Source: Phaeosaccion multiseriatum
Taxonomy: Eukaryota > Ochrophyta, other classes
Direction: 5' to 3'
Assembly: GCA_965112735.1 (NCBI GenBank)
Contig: OZ218956.1
Coordinates: 2,852,001 to 2,916,000, forward strand
DNA length: 64,000 bases
The notes under the pieces are model-generated. The model was not told the origin of the DNA. It ran no database searches and worked only from the letters and a program-made list of their open reading frames with translations. A program made the position numbers and the translations under genes. Below, piece after piece: positions 51,452 through 61,304 of the stretch (position 1 is the first letter of the stretch; each line of letters starts with the position of its first letter).

Positions 51452-51945
51452 CGCGCCCCCCTGGGCACCGATTGTTTTTTACCACCGCGTCGCCTGCCAA
51501 CGGTACCTCCGCCTTTTGTCATCTCACGTGACCCACCTGCCCTTGCTTGACTCGCCCCTCCCCCGCCTTTGTCCCTTAGCCCAACGCTGCCGTGAAGTTC
51601 GTGGACAAGCTCGACAAGGTCCACCTCCAGCCCTTCTTGCTCTCCACGCGCGCAAAGGCCACGCAACTGGGCGAGAGCGGTGATGAGCGGGCAGGAGATT
51701 CCGCCTCCGAAGAGGGATTGGGTATGGCAGATGGAGCAAGCGGCGGCGAGGCCGATGGAGGAGGAGGGGAGGGGGAGGGTGGTGGCAAACAGGACAGCGC
51801 GGCCGACGGAGCTGCGTACGACTTTGGGGGGGCCATGCACAATCGCCGCGGGTCGCAAAGTAGAAGGCAGTCGAGGACAGACGAGAGCGATCACGGAAGC
51901 AGAGGGACGTCCCCGCTTCAACGGAGAAGTCTGGACAGCGTATAG
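47842..51945 (+). CDS. Na+(K+)/H+ exchanger, NHE/NHX (CPA1) family
   Basis: Nine exons: 47842-47883, 48103-48269, 48379-48425, 48635-48813, 49055-49414, 49897-50129, 50544-50725, 51031-51224, 51580-51945; about 589 aa. The borders of the 47-bp third exon are tentative. Electroneutral cation/proton antiporter with about 12 membrane helices. Hallmarks: FFVGLLPPILFNEGYHM (amiloride-site region), SATDPVAILAVFAAL, FGEAILNDAVALTVF (the ND cation site), SFLANNAVFLYLGM and LRGAIAFAAASTFP. The lack of a long regulatory tail and the FGEAILNDAV form suggest an organellar or vacuolar member rather than a plasma-membrane one. The cytosolic C-terminus is short, Gly/Glu-rich and then Arg/Ser-rich. The first exon codes only MFLVGYQWGIYNDE, so the very N-terminus is uncertain. 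Confidence 0.93.
50363..50455 (+). repeat. (TTCC)n microsatellite in exchanger intron 6
   Basis: Pyrimidine tetranucleotide run about 90 bp before the acceptor at 50543. Confidence 0.9.
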
Positions 51946-52518
51946 AGTGGGCGGGTGGGTAGATTGGTGGGTGGGTGATTGGGTGGGTAAGCGGGTGAGT
52001 GGCAGGTGCACAGAGCAAGGAGGGGGGGGGGGCGACGATGATGGTGCTGGGTGCGGGTGTGTGGGGGTAGACTTGCTCTAGACTTGGCTCTTTATTTTAA
52101 GGAGGGCTGCACAAAAGAAAGGCTGTATATGGTCCCCACTTTACGCGCTCCTGCTTGGAGTGGAGACAGAACAGAGCGGCGGAGGAGCCCCGTCGCACTT
52201 GAGTCTGATTGGCGTCAGCGGCCACGAGCAAGGCTTGGCAGGCCCAGTCAGAATTTGGGGTGTGCTTCCTTGACTTGTCTTTTATACCTTTCTTTTCTTG
52301 TTGTTAACTTGTTCTTCGCCCTGGTGGGGCGCTCTTCTCTCTCTCTCTCTCTCTCTCTCCCTCTTTCTCTTTCGCTTATAATAAAAAATACTTGGAGTAC
52401 CTGTTAATAAATGACAAAACTAAATCACAAAGACGAGGACGCTGTCTTGCCAGTGTGCTTGCCTGCCCATACGCCTCACGCCTGCCCGTCAGTCCTGCCC
52501 GGCCACCCCCCCCCGGCC
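51946..52518. other. Spacer between convergent exchanger and inverted-duplicate gene A
   Basis: Both 3' UTRs; (GGTG)n-like sequence at 51949-51990 and (TC)n at 52338-52362. No gene seen. Confidence 0.5.
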
Positions 52519-54163
52519 TCAGTGCTGCTCCCTTGGAGAAGGCCCTGCCGCTCGGGCCCTGGTGAGCCAAGCCCATCTGGACGGCTCCGTGGGCAGTGCC
52601 AGTGCCGGAGGCTGCTGCTGCTGCTGCGATGACTCCAGCGGCCTCTCTCTACTGGCGACCGCTGGAGCCTTCTTCCTCCGAACGACCTTTGGCTGCTGCT
52701 GCTGCTGCTGCTCAAGGGTCTGGTTAAGCAAAGCGCTCGGTGGGGTGCTACTGCGCGCGGCCTGTGAATCTCCTCCTGCTGAAGTGCGTGATCGGCCCGT
52801 CGCTGCTCGTGTCCATGGTGCTGGTTGCGATACCAGCTTGTCGGGCCCATCCCCTGCTGCCCCTCTCCCCACCACTCCCCGTCCTTGCCGCGATCGGGTC
52901 GGCCCAGGCTGTGTCTGTGTCTCTGTATTGCCCTCCCCACTTCCCACAGTCACGGCCCCTGCCCGACTGTGGTCGGCCTCCAGCGTTGCCCGGTACGCTT
53001 CAGTGCTGGACTGTTTCGACTTGCCTTCCTTGAGGAGTCGTTCCTGCCGCTGCTCCCACCCCCGCTTGGCCATCCACTCCAGCAAGGGCTCTGGAAATCC
53101 TTGATAGCTCCAGTAGACAAAGGGCACCACAGCACAGGCCACGGCTCCCATCCAGCTCATCCACAGCACGTGCATCGCCTGCCGCCAGCGGAAGGCGCCA
53201 CCACCCTCGGCTCTTCCTTCCTCACCCGCTGAATATCCATCCTTCCCTGCGCTATATGCACCACCCCCTTTACCACCCCCCCCCCCAGCAGCAAAAGCAG
53301 CAGCAGTAGCGGCGGCGTTCATATGTGCCCTGTGTGAATGTGTTGCGCTCGACATTGCCACGCTGCGCAGACCCGCTGCCGACCTGGCTACTGCCTCCTC
53401 CGATGACGGTCTGCGAGAGAGACAAAGCGATGGGGTGCGAGAAGAGAAGCAGATGAGCAAGCATACACAGGAATGAGTGGCGGACCGTGGGTGCGTTCTC
53501 TTTAATCTTGTCACGAGCGTGCAAAGCCTGGGGGTCGCAGTCTCCAATGGCCGCCGCCTCTGTCTCTCCAGTCACCGCACCTTTCCATCTTTCGCTGGTC
53601 TCGCCACCGCTTTGTGGCGCTCGCCGCGGCCACCTTGGACGCTCCGGGCCTCGTACCGACCTCCAGAGCGGCGGTTCCCGGCATCCTCCGAGGCACTGCC
53701 ACTTCCGATACTTTGTCCCAGTCTGTGGCCGACTCGGAGAGCAGGCGCCGCCGCTGCTCGCCAGGTGACTGCTTTCGAGGGGGGGCATTGCGACTGCTGC
53801 TGCTGCTGCTGCCGCTGCTGCTCCTGGAGGTTCTCCCATCCCTTGTCTGCTGCTGCTGGCGATGCTCAGCTCTGTTGACAAGGCAGGGCGAACAAGGTAA
53901 ACAGTGAGCAGATCGTGAGCAGGGGATGAGGGGACAAAACAACAGCCACGGCGTATTTCTTTTGGCACCTCATCTCCCTTCTCCTAAACCGACCTCTGGC
54001 TCGACGTCGCGCTGGTCGAGTGTGCCTGTGACGGCCTCCATACCACCCCTTTCCCGCTATCACTATCGCTGCTAATGTTCCGAGTCCTCGTCCTCGCCCC
54101 AGTCGTATTCCAGCAGCGTCTGGGTCGAGCAGCTACTCTACTGACGGCCACCCTCAGCGCCAT
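52519..54163 (-). CDS. Inverted-duplicate gene A: unknown protein, mitochondrial-type leader and one membrane helix
   Basis: Three exons: 54163-53994, 53871-53581, 53410-52519; phases 2 and 2; about 450 aa. The leader MALRVAVSRVAARPRRCW is Arg-rich without acids, so mitochondrial (or plastid) import is likely. A conserved segment SESATDWDKVSEVAVPRRMP and exon 3's start (PSSEEAVARSAAGLRSVAM) are shared almost exactly with gene B. After SVAMSSAT the two diverge. Gene A then has a Gly/Ala linker, one hydrophobic segment (HVLWMSWMGAVACAVVPFVY) followed by WSYQGFPEPLLEWMAKRGW, and a Gln/Ser/Arg-rich tail. Intron 1 (122 bp) contains an in-frame TAG, so it must be removed. No family recognised. Confidence 0.7.
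53341..54163 (-). repeat. Left arm of an ~0.82-kb inverted duplication
   Basis: 823 bp, reverse-complement homologue of 54387-55211, covering exon 1, intron 1, exon 2, intron 2 and the first part of exon 3 of gene A. Introns are as similar as exons. Arms are separated by 223 bp of unrelated sequence. Homology starts exactly at the ATG and stops within exon 3. Confidence 0.92.
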
Positions 54164-54386
54164 TGGAAAGAGCTTCTTTCTTTCTTCTCTGTGTGACCAA
54201 GTGGGACTTATTTTCCCTGCTTTACTCCGTAACCTCTCCCTCGACAAGCATAGGGGAGCAATTTAAGGAAAGCAGAAAATGGGCTCCCAACCACACCCAG
54301 ATCATTTTTTTCAAAATTCCAAATTCCACTTTTGATCCACTTTTCCACTTTTCCACCTTTCCCCCCCTCCCCTACTGGAGGAAAAA
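54164..54386. promoter_or_regulatory. Central spacer / putative bidirectional promoter of genes A and B
   Basis: 223 bp between the two start codons, at the centre of the inverted duplication but not itself palindromic. The gene B side has ccacttttccacttttccac at 54338-54357, resembling the motif before small Hsp 1. Confidence 0.5.
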
Positions 54387-55211
54387 ATGGCGCTGAGGGT
54401 GGCCGTCAGTAGAGTAGCTGCTCGGCCCAGACGCTGCTGGAATACGACTGGGGCGAGGACGAGGACTCGGAACATTAGCAGCGAAAATGATGGCGGGAAA
54501 GGGGTGGTATGGAGGCCGTCACAGGCACACTCGACCAGCGCGACGTCGAGCCGGAGGTCGGTTCGGGAGAAGGGAGATGAGGCGCCAAAAGAAAGACGCC
54601 GTGACTGGTATTTTGTCCCCTCATCCCCTGCTCACGATCCGCTCACTGTTTTGCCTTGTTCGCCCTGCCTTGTCAACAGAGCTGAGCATCGCCACCAGCA
54701 GCAGCAGAGAGGGGATGGGAGAACCGCCAGCAGCAGCAGCAGCGGCAGCAGCAGCAGCAGCAGCCGCAGCAGCAGCAGTCGCAATGCCCCCTCTAGAAAG
54801 CAGTCACCTAGCGAGCAGCGGCGGCGCCTGCTCTCCGAGTCGGCCACAGACTGGGACAAAGTATCGGAAGTGGCAGTGCCTCGGAGGATGCCGGGAACCG
54901 CCGCTCTGGAGGTCGGTACGAGGCCCGGAGCGTCCAAGGTGGCCGCGGCGAGCGCCACAAAGCGGTGGCGAGACCAGCGAAAGATGGAAAGGTGCGGTGA
55001 CTGGAGAGACAGAGGCGGCGGCCATTGGAGACTGCGACCCCCAGGCTTTGCACGCCCATTAAAGAGGACTCCCACTCATTCCTGTGTATGCTCTCTCATC
55101 TGCTTCTCTTCTCGCACCCCATCGCTTTGTCTCTCTCGCAGGCCGTCATCGAAGGAGGCAGTAGCCAGGTCGGCAGCGGGTCTGCGCAGCGTGGCAATGT
55201 CCAGTGCAACA
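54387..55211 (+). repeat. Right arm of the ~0.82-kb inverted duplication
   Basis: 825 bp, homologous to the reverse complement of 53341-54163. Differences are mostly single bases and changes in repeat number in the Ser-rich part of exon 2. Confidence 0.92.
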
Positions 55212-56075
55212 GGCCTCTCCAGACACCTCGATCCCGGGGGGGAAGGCGGTAGAGTATGCAGCGGTAGCAGCAGCAGCACTAGTGGGAGTGGGTTTGGGGC
55301 GGCGGGGCCCGCGGATACATCTTCTGGGCTGAGGAACGGAGCCAAGGTGTTGACATGTGGATTGCTTGGTGTGTTGTGCTACTGGACTTTGGCAAATACC
55401 TCCCCAGTGAAGGCCTCTGATAGGTCCGATCAAAGGGGCGGCGGCGGTGGTGATGATATTGTTAAAGTGGGAGGCTTGCGCCGTCGAGCGAGGGACAGCA
55501 GCGAGACACCAGCATGCATACTCTCGAGTGGAGCTGGGAAGCTGGGGGGTGGAGAGCGGGCAGGAAGAGAGGCTATGAGAGAGGCAGATATGATGTCATT
55601 CGTGGTTGAGGACGGGGATAGAAGACGAGCGAACGCAGCACCACCAGCAGCAGCAGCAGCAGGAGCAGCAGCAGCAGCAGCAGCGGAAGAAACAGAAGAA
55701 GCAGGTAAAAGGGCAGCAGCAGCAAAAATCGCAGCAGAAGCGTCAGCACGAAGCGTCGCCGCACCGGCAGCAACACAAGTAGCAGCTAAAAGGGCAGCAA
55801 CAGACTTAGCAGCTAAACGAGAAGCAACAGAAGTAGCAGCTAAAGGAGCAGCAACAGAAGTAGCAGCGAAGAGAGCAGGAGCAGCGTCAGCACAGAGAGC
55901 CGCAGCATCGGTAGCAACAGAAGCGGCAAAAACAGAAGCAGCAGCAGCGGCAACACTGTTGGAGCGGCAGCTAGAGGCGACAGCGAAGAGCGCGGCGAGC
56001 AAGAGGAAAGCCCAGGAGGAGGCAGACATGCAACAAATGCAGCCGCTGTGGCTGCAGAGGCCACGGCGGGGCTAA
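54387..56075 (+). CDS. Inverted-duplicate gene B: unknown protein, shared N-terminal half, Ala-repeat tail
   Basis: Three exons: 54387-54556, 54680-54991, 55142-56075; phases 2 and 2; about 471 aa. Exon 1 is 170 bp, exactly as in gene A; exon 2 is longer by a Ser/Arg repeat expansion. After SVAMSSAT it diverges: a Gly/Ser linker, a hydrophobic helix (LTCGLLGVLCYWTLAN), a charged region, and an Ala/Lys/Arg/Glu repeat with units such as EVAAKGAATEVAAKRA, likely one long helix. It ends in QQMQPLWLQRPRRG. Both introns are multiples of three (123 and 150 bp) and lack stops, so an unspliced 562-codon reading is also open; the paralogue's intron 1 stop argues that splicing is ancestral. No family recognised; a membrane-anchored organelle protein is inferred. 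Confidence 0.68.
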   Translation: MALRVAVSRVAARPRRCWNTTGARTRTRNISSENDGGKGVVWRPSQAHSTSATSSRRSVREKGDEAPKERRRDWYFVPSSPAHDPLTVLPCSPCLVNRAEHRHQQQQRGDGRTASSSSSGSSSSSSRSSSSRNAPSRKQSPSEQRRRLLSESATDWDKVSEVAVPRRMPGTAALEVGTRPGASKVAAASATKRWRDQRKMERCGDWRDRGGGHWRLRPPGFARPLKRTPTHSCVCSLICFSSRTPSLCLSRRPSSKEAVARSAAGLRSVAMSSATGLSRHLDPGGEGGRVCSGSSSSTSGSGFGAAGPADTSSGLRNGAKVLTCGLLGVLCYWTLANTSPVKASDRSDQRGGGGGDDIVKVGGLRRRARDSSETPACILSSGAGKLGGGERAGREAMREADMMSFVVEDGDRRRANAAPPAAAAAGAAAAAAAEETEEAGKRAAAAKIAAEASARSVAAPAATQVAAKRAATDLAAKREATEVAAKGAATEVAAKRAGAASAQRAAASVATEAAKTEAAAAATLLERQLEATAKSAASKRKAQEEADMQQMQPLWLQRPRRG

Positions 56076-57487
56076 CTGTATAATGAGAATCAAGAGGAGC
56101 CGGCTAAATCTATCCAATGCTGGGCTTGCCGCCTTGACAACAGGCAGGGAGATATCTCCCATAGGATGAATGACTGCCCTCATGGCTACAGTGAAGAGCA
56201 CAAGAAGAAGGCAGTAGAAAAGTTTCGCTCCAGAAGGCGTGCGAGGAAGAGGGGCGGTGGCAGGCATGGCAGGGTCCAGGCGCCTACCCTTCCTCCTCTG
56301 GCACCCGTGGGGGCAGATGGTAAGAGATTTGCCGAGGTGAAGGTACCTCAGAGTGAGTCGGCGGCTGAGGATGTCCTCGCCCTTGTGTCGATTCAGCCTG
56401 ACCACCGTGTCGATAAAGGTATGCCAATTCTTCTCCATCTGATGAGCTGCTGGGACGTTCTCCTTGGAGTGCCCTCGCTCATGTACGCCAAAGATAACGT
56501 TCCAGCAGATTATAAGATGGAGAAGAATTGGCATACCTTTATCGACACGGTTGCTTGCGCTCATTGCTAGTCGGAAAGAACCTGCTCAGCCAGTCGTACC
56601 ACAGTCATACGGGCACGCTCAGTCGGCGAGGAGAGACCCGCGGCCCTGTCAAGCCCACGCCCTCACGCCCTCACGCCCCTGTATACACAGACCTGAGCAC
56701 GCTCTGCTCTGCTGTGAGCATTGGAGGCTTGGCGAATCGACCCGTACCCAAGGCCTGTGTACCAGGACTTGGCGTCAAAGAAGGCCCTGCCTACGCTCTA
56801 CCGTGCTCTCCTCTCCGCTGATGCGCTGCTCTCTCTGTCTCATCCGTCTGTCTCATCTGTCTGTCTGACTGGCAGCCGCTGCAAGGGAGTCATTTGCTCC
56901 CTCGTCCCGCCTTTGGACCAGTAGCACGCTTCTCCCTGGCATATACTCTGATGCTGCTGCTGCTGCCATTGCGCAGCCAGTCCGACCGACGCGTCAAAGC
57001 GGGGGCAGATGCGGCGTGGCGAGGCGAGGCAGTCCACACAAACAGACGCTCCTACCCGCGGCGCTCATTGGCGTGCTGAGTGAGGGCCGAGGCACTCATA
57101 CTGCCCTTGGACTGGCTCGCAAGTGCGCTGCCCTCGTAGGAAGAAGCCATCTCCGGCGGCAGACTTCCTTTTACCCAGTCCAGCACCAGCTCCGAACATA
57201 CGTGTGTGCGTGTGTGTGCGTGTGTGTGTGTGTGCACGCCTGGCCTCTCACACTTAGCTTCTCATGGACACGGCACAGCCAGCCGTCAAAAGGCCTCCAT
57301 CTCTATGTTGCTCCTTCCAGGGCCAAGAAGCGGCACTCACTCATCCTCCAGCTCAGGCATATGGAAAGGAGCATTGAGGAAATTGTTCGTTCCTGGGTGC
57401 TCTCACTGTCTGCTGCAGCTGGCTTTCGCTCCCCGCGAGGACACTTGGAGGGTGGTGCTTGCCGGGCCCCACATCGCTGCACTGCAC
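56076..57487. other. Spacer between gene B and glycosyltransferase-like gene, with perfect inverted repeat
   Basis: 1.4 kb holding two 3' UTRs, a hairpin-forming inverted repeat at 56405-56550 and a (GT)n at 57205-57235. A minus-strand stretch at 57392-57341 could be an extra 3' exon of the next gene. Both strands of 56166-56570 show a related frame because of the hairpin. No transposase was recognised. Confidence 0.5.
56405..56550. repeat. Inverted repeat with 36-bp perfect outer arms
   Basis: Arms 56405-56440 and 56515-56550 are perfect reverse complements. Similarity continues inward imperfectly (gctgctgggacgttctcc against gataacgttccagcag), leaving a loop of about 20 bases. It could fold into a long hairpin; it may be a fold-back element remnant or a small-RNA precursor. 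Confidence 0.9.
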
Positions 57488-58903
57488 TCATTGAAGAGCC
57501 TTCTCTCCCTCACCGCTGCTTCTTGTGTCTTGCACGTCGCCGTTAATACCCGCCGCCGCTTCTTGCTCCTCCTGAGCCTGCCGATATATCATCCAGTCTT
57601 CCCTACTCAGCTCCAGCGACGGCAGAACGAATATTCTTGAATCCTCCTCACTCTCTTGCTGCCCCTGAGCGGCTCGGCCGTTGGGAAAGACTCCGTGCTC
57701 CTCTACGTATCCCGCCAGCTCCATCGTGCTCCTCCACGCCTGCACCATACTGCTGTCATCGTCTTGAAGCTTCTCGGCCAAGGCCCTCGCCTTTCCTTCA
57801 ATCTCCCATCGCCGCGTAGCGTTTCGAATGAGGTCACCGGCGATTCGGGGCATGTCCTCCAGCTCAGCAAAGACGACAGCTCCCTCGTACAGCTTTTCTA
57901 GCTCGGGGTCATCCCCTCTCTCACTGATCACCACCTTGCCCATCGAGAGGAGGTAGTGAAGCCGATGGACTTCGAGTTGCAAGTAGTCACGGAAAGCGTG
58001 AATGTTCAGCACGACCTTGCTCAAAGTAACCACTTCGTCTCTTCCTGAGCCGAATATGTTGAGGTGTCTGTATATCGTCTCATAGCCGTGCTGTTTGTAC
58101 GTCGCCTCCATGCCCTGGAAGAAGTCGTCCCGGCGCTCGGTATTTGCACCATACCACAGCACATCGATCACCCGAAGCTCATCAGGCACTGGCGCGGACA
58201 CATTGGCGAACGCGTGTGGAATACCAAGGTACGCGGAGTCCGTGGGCATTCCTATATCGAACGCGTAAAGACCCGCATCCCGCTCCAGCTGGACCGCCAC
58301 GGGGCTGTAGTCCCAAATGGCAAGCGCGTCTCTCATTGTTTTTTGGTAGAATGCCTGAGAGAACCAGTTACTCATCGTTTGCTCCATCTGAATCAGGACA
58401 TACTTGAAACGCAGTGGCATCACCGGAAAATCGTGGTTACAGCCCAGGAGTATAAACAGGATGGATGGATCGAGCATGTCTGCTTCCCATAGGAAGTAGT
58501 CCTCCAAGATGGAGACGTGCGCCGTGACACCTTGGGAGGCAAGCACCCTTTGGATCCCGTAAGAAGTTTCCTCAAAGCAAACGCCTTTAAAGAGGATGTA
58601 GACTCTCTCAAAGCCTCCTGGAAGCTGGTGGGAAAGGTCTGCGCCTAAGCCTCCCAGTAGCTCCTGCTGGCCATCCCCTCCCTCCTCTTCAGAACACTGC
58701 TCGTGAAGTTGCTTAGGTCTCGGCTGCTCCTCCTCCGTCTCTGCCGATGGCCTCGACAAGGCAGTCACGAGAAGCTTCGCACCCTCCACTGCCACTTCGG
58801 ACGAAGGAGGTGGTGTTCCCAAAGCCTTCGATGCAGCTGCCAGCAGTAGCATCAATTGGGATGAACGCATCTTTGGCCTCGTAGGCTCGGCTATGTCGCA
58901 CAT
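57488..58903 (-). CDS. Glycosyltransferase-like protein (group-1/CgeB-type C-terminal domain)
   Basis: A single long exon, 58903-57488, giving about 471 aa. The second half resembles the nucleotide-sugar domain of GT-B enzymes: LRVIDVLWYGANTERRDDFF, LNIFGSGRDEVVTLSKVVLNIHAF, VHRLHYLLSMGKVVISERG, then LEKLYEGAVVFAELEDM and helical RIAGDLIRNATRRWEIEGKA. The Glu-x-x-Arg-x-x-x-Leu segment is typical for binding the sugar donor. The first half (YILFKGVCFEETSYGIQRVL; YVLIQMEQTMSNWFSQAFY) would be the acceptor domain. Reading continues upstream of the ATG to about 58978 without Met, so an upstream exon is possible. At the 3' end, a donor at ..AGC G|gtgagg could join a small exon at 57392-57341 (phase 1). 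Assignment to a defined GT family is uncertain. Confidence 0.7.
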   Translation of the reverse strand: MCDIAEPTRPKMRSSQLMLLLAAASKALGTPPPSSEVAVEGAKLLVTALSRPSAETEEEQPRPKQLHEQCSEEEGGDGQQELLGGLGADLSHQLPGGFERVYILFKGVCFEETSYGIQRVLASQGVTAHVSILEDYFLWEADMLDPSILFILLGCNHDFPVMPLRFKYVLIQMEQTMSNWFSQAFYQKTMRDALAIWDYSPVAVQLERDAGLYAFDIGMPTDSAYLGIPHAFANVSAPVPDELRVIDVLWYGANTERRDDFFQGMEATYKQHGYETIYRHLNIFGSGRDEVVTLSKVVLNIHAFRDYLQLEVHRLHYLLSMGKVVISERGDDPELEKLYEGAVVFAELEDMPRIAGDLIRNATRRWEIEGKARALAEKLQDDDSSMVQAWRSTMELAGYVEEHGVFPNGRAAQGQQESEEDSRIFVLPSLELSREDWMIYRQAQEEQEAAAGINGDVQDTRSSGEGEKALQ

Positions 58904-59119
58904 CCCGTGATTTCCAACGAAAAGATCGACATCGCACGCTCCCAGAGCTGACACGAACGCTTCCAAGAAGGTTCGTGAGGCTTAATAGCGCGTGTGAGGC
59001 GTGTGATTTGGCCGGTGATCGGCCGGTAGCTGGAAGTTCGTGTGTTGGTGTTCTAGACAAATCACAATTGGCATTTTTCCCTTTTCTTTCTTGGCTCATA
59101 GATAGCCAAACGCCCAAAG
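58904..59119. promoter_or_regulatory. Putative bidirectional promoter (glycosyltransferase-like / RING ligase)
   Basis: 216 bp between start codons, including an AT-rich patch (caaatcacaattggcattttt) spread over about 59056-59076. Inference from arrangement. Confidence 0.45.
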
Positions 59120-59817
59120 ATGGAGACGGAGGAGGTTAACCCCGAGTCCCTTCTCCTTTATCTCACGCTAACAGTGAATCTATGGCAAATGTTCCTTAGT
59201 CTCCTCGCCCTGTTGCTGGTGGAAGCACTGTGCAGGCCCCTGACTTTAAACGGGGAGAAGCTGAGCTGCCTCGTCCTTTTCATGGCCGGAGTTGCTGTCT
59301 CTTTCCGGGTAAGTCCAAATTTCAGTAATTTCCGTCGTTCCTGGCGTGTCCACCCAACCCATTTCTCTCCACTTCTTGCTGCCAACGGCAGACGGGTTTG
59401 ACGGAGGGTTGGTGGTGGATTCTCTGCACTGTGGGCTATCTCGGCTTTGCCCTCTCTGCGAGCACCGCTCAGCAAGTGGCGATTCAGTCAGCTGTGGCTT
59501 TCTTCCTCACGTCGCGAGTCCTGGGCTGGGGCGACGTCATGCCCTCAATGTGGATATTATTCGCACTGCCAAGTGCGTTCTACATGACGCGACATCCCCG
59601 CCAAGCCCGCCAAGTGGTGTTCGCTCCGCTCGACTGGCTCGTTGATCTGTGGAGGGCATGGAAGGGCACACGGAAGAGAGCGCCCATCACAGTACTGGCC
59701 CTGGTGGAAGATATGGTTCTTAGGCTCGGCCTCCTCGGGAGTGTCTTTTGCGTCTTCCCGTACTACGGAAGAACGGAGCAGGTAGGGTCTTTTGGGCTGG
59801 AGGAGGGGCACATGAGC

Positions 59818-59871
<54 letters not shown>

Positions 59872-61265
59872 CTCATGGACACGACCACGGGAGGAGTCGC
59901 GTCTTGCCTCGAGTATCGATGCTCGGGGAGCAATGCTGCTCTGCTGCGACTGAACCACTATGAGGGAGGAGGGACACGACAGCTGCACAATGCCACATTT
60001 GTGCATGCCCTGATGGCCCTCTCGCTTATGGTTGGCTGGCCTGACATGTGCTGCTGCTGCTGATAGGTGGAGGAAATGGCGGAACACATGCACAAAGTAC
60101 TACTATTCTTCGAGGGAGGGGAGACCGAAGTGAGACTCACGGGGCGCGCACCCCATTGGAATTCAAACCTAGCAATGGCAGTGGCCAACACACATGCCCA
60201 CGCAGGTACGAATCGACTCCGCTGTGTTCCATGCGCCTCTTGCAGAAAGTTAGCTAAGCTGCACGACCTTATTTCGATCCCCTTGCTCTCGTTCGTACTT
60301 GCTTTTTATGCATGCTGCGCATGGCACCTCACCCCAACACCGCAACAGTGAGTTCTTTGCTGTTCCAAGTGTGCCAAGGCTGCTTAGCCTATAGCGCGTG
60401 CAAGGCAGCCGTGATGATCGCGGTACATCTCCACATCTTCCCACGCACACACAACATGGGCCATCAGGCAGACGCTGTGCCCCTCTTTACGAGGGTCTTG
60501 AGAGGAGAGAATAGGGCAGGGGAGGGAGGAGGCGGAGGAGGAGTAAGAAATGAACCTTTCGGAGGGGAGGGAGAGGAGAGGTGGGGAGGAGCAGGAGGAG
60601 AAGCGGCTGTGATAGCGAGGGGGTATGAGGTACCAGGAGAACAAGGAGGAGCAGTCATACACAGAGGAGGAGGAGGAGGAGGAGGAGGAGGAGGAGGAGG
60701 AGGAGTCGCAGTTGAAGTAGACACTCCCGGAGTTGAGGAGGCGCCGGGGATGGCACGAGCAGCAGCAGGAGGAGGGGGAGGGGCGGGAGGAGCAACAGAT
60801 GACGACGAAATAGACACAGAGCACGAAGTTGGTGCCCAAGAATGGACGATTGCTCTGTCTTTAGGAGGAGGGGACGGAGGACAGGAAAGAGAAAACAAGG
60901 GAGAAGATGACGTGATGGGAGGAGAAAGAGGCGGAGGGCGGGAAGGAGAAGATGGGGGAGAAGAAGGTGTGATGGGGAGGGAAAGCTGGGGAGGAGATGG
61001 GAGTGGGGAGGGGGGATCAGAACCGAGTGATGATGCAAGAGGAGAGGCGAAGGGTGGCGACAGAGAGGGAAGCACGGTTACCGAGGAGGATCTAGAAGAT
61101 GGCGCATCTGCAAGTACAAGGCAGACTAGAGCTCGCGCAGGGGAAGAACGCGGAGGGGACGCGAGGGAGGCCGCAAAAGACAGACTAGGCGGTACTAGTG
61201 CAGGCGAGTCGCCCGGGCAGACGCCCGCGACAGAGGAGGAGCCAAGGCAGCAAGAGGAGGAGCCA

Positions 61266-61304
<39 letters not shown>

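Noticed and set aside
56166-56570. Candidate transposon protein on both strands
   Set aside because: Related frames on opposite strands arise from the inverted repeat; no catalytic motif of any transposase or reverse transcriptase was seen.
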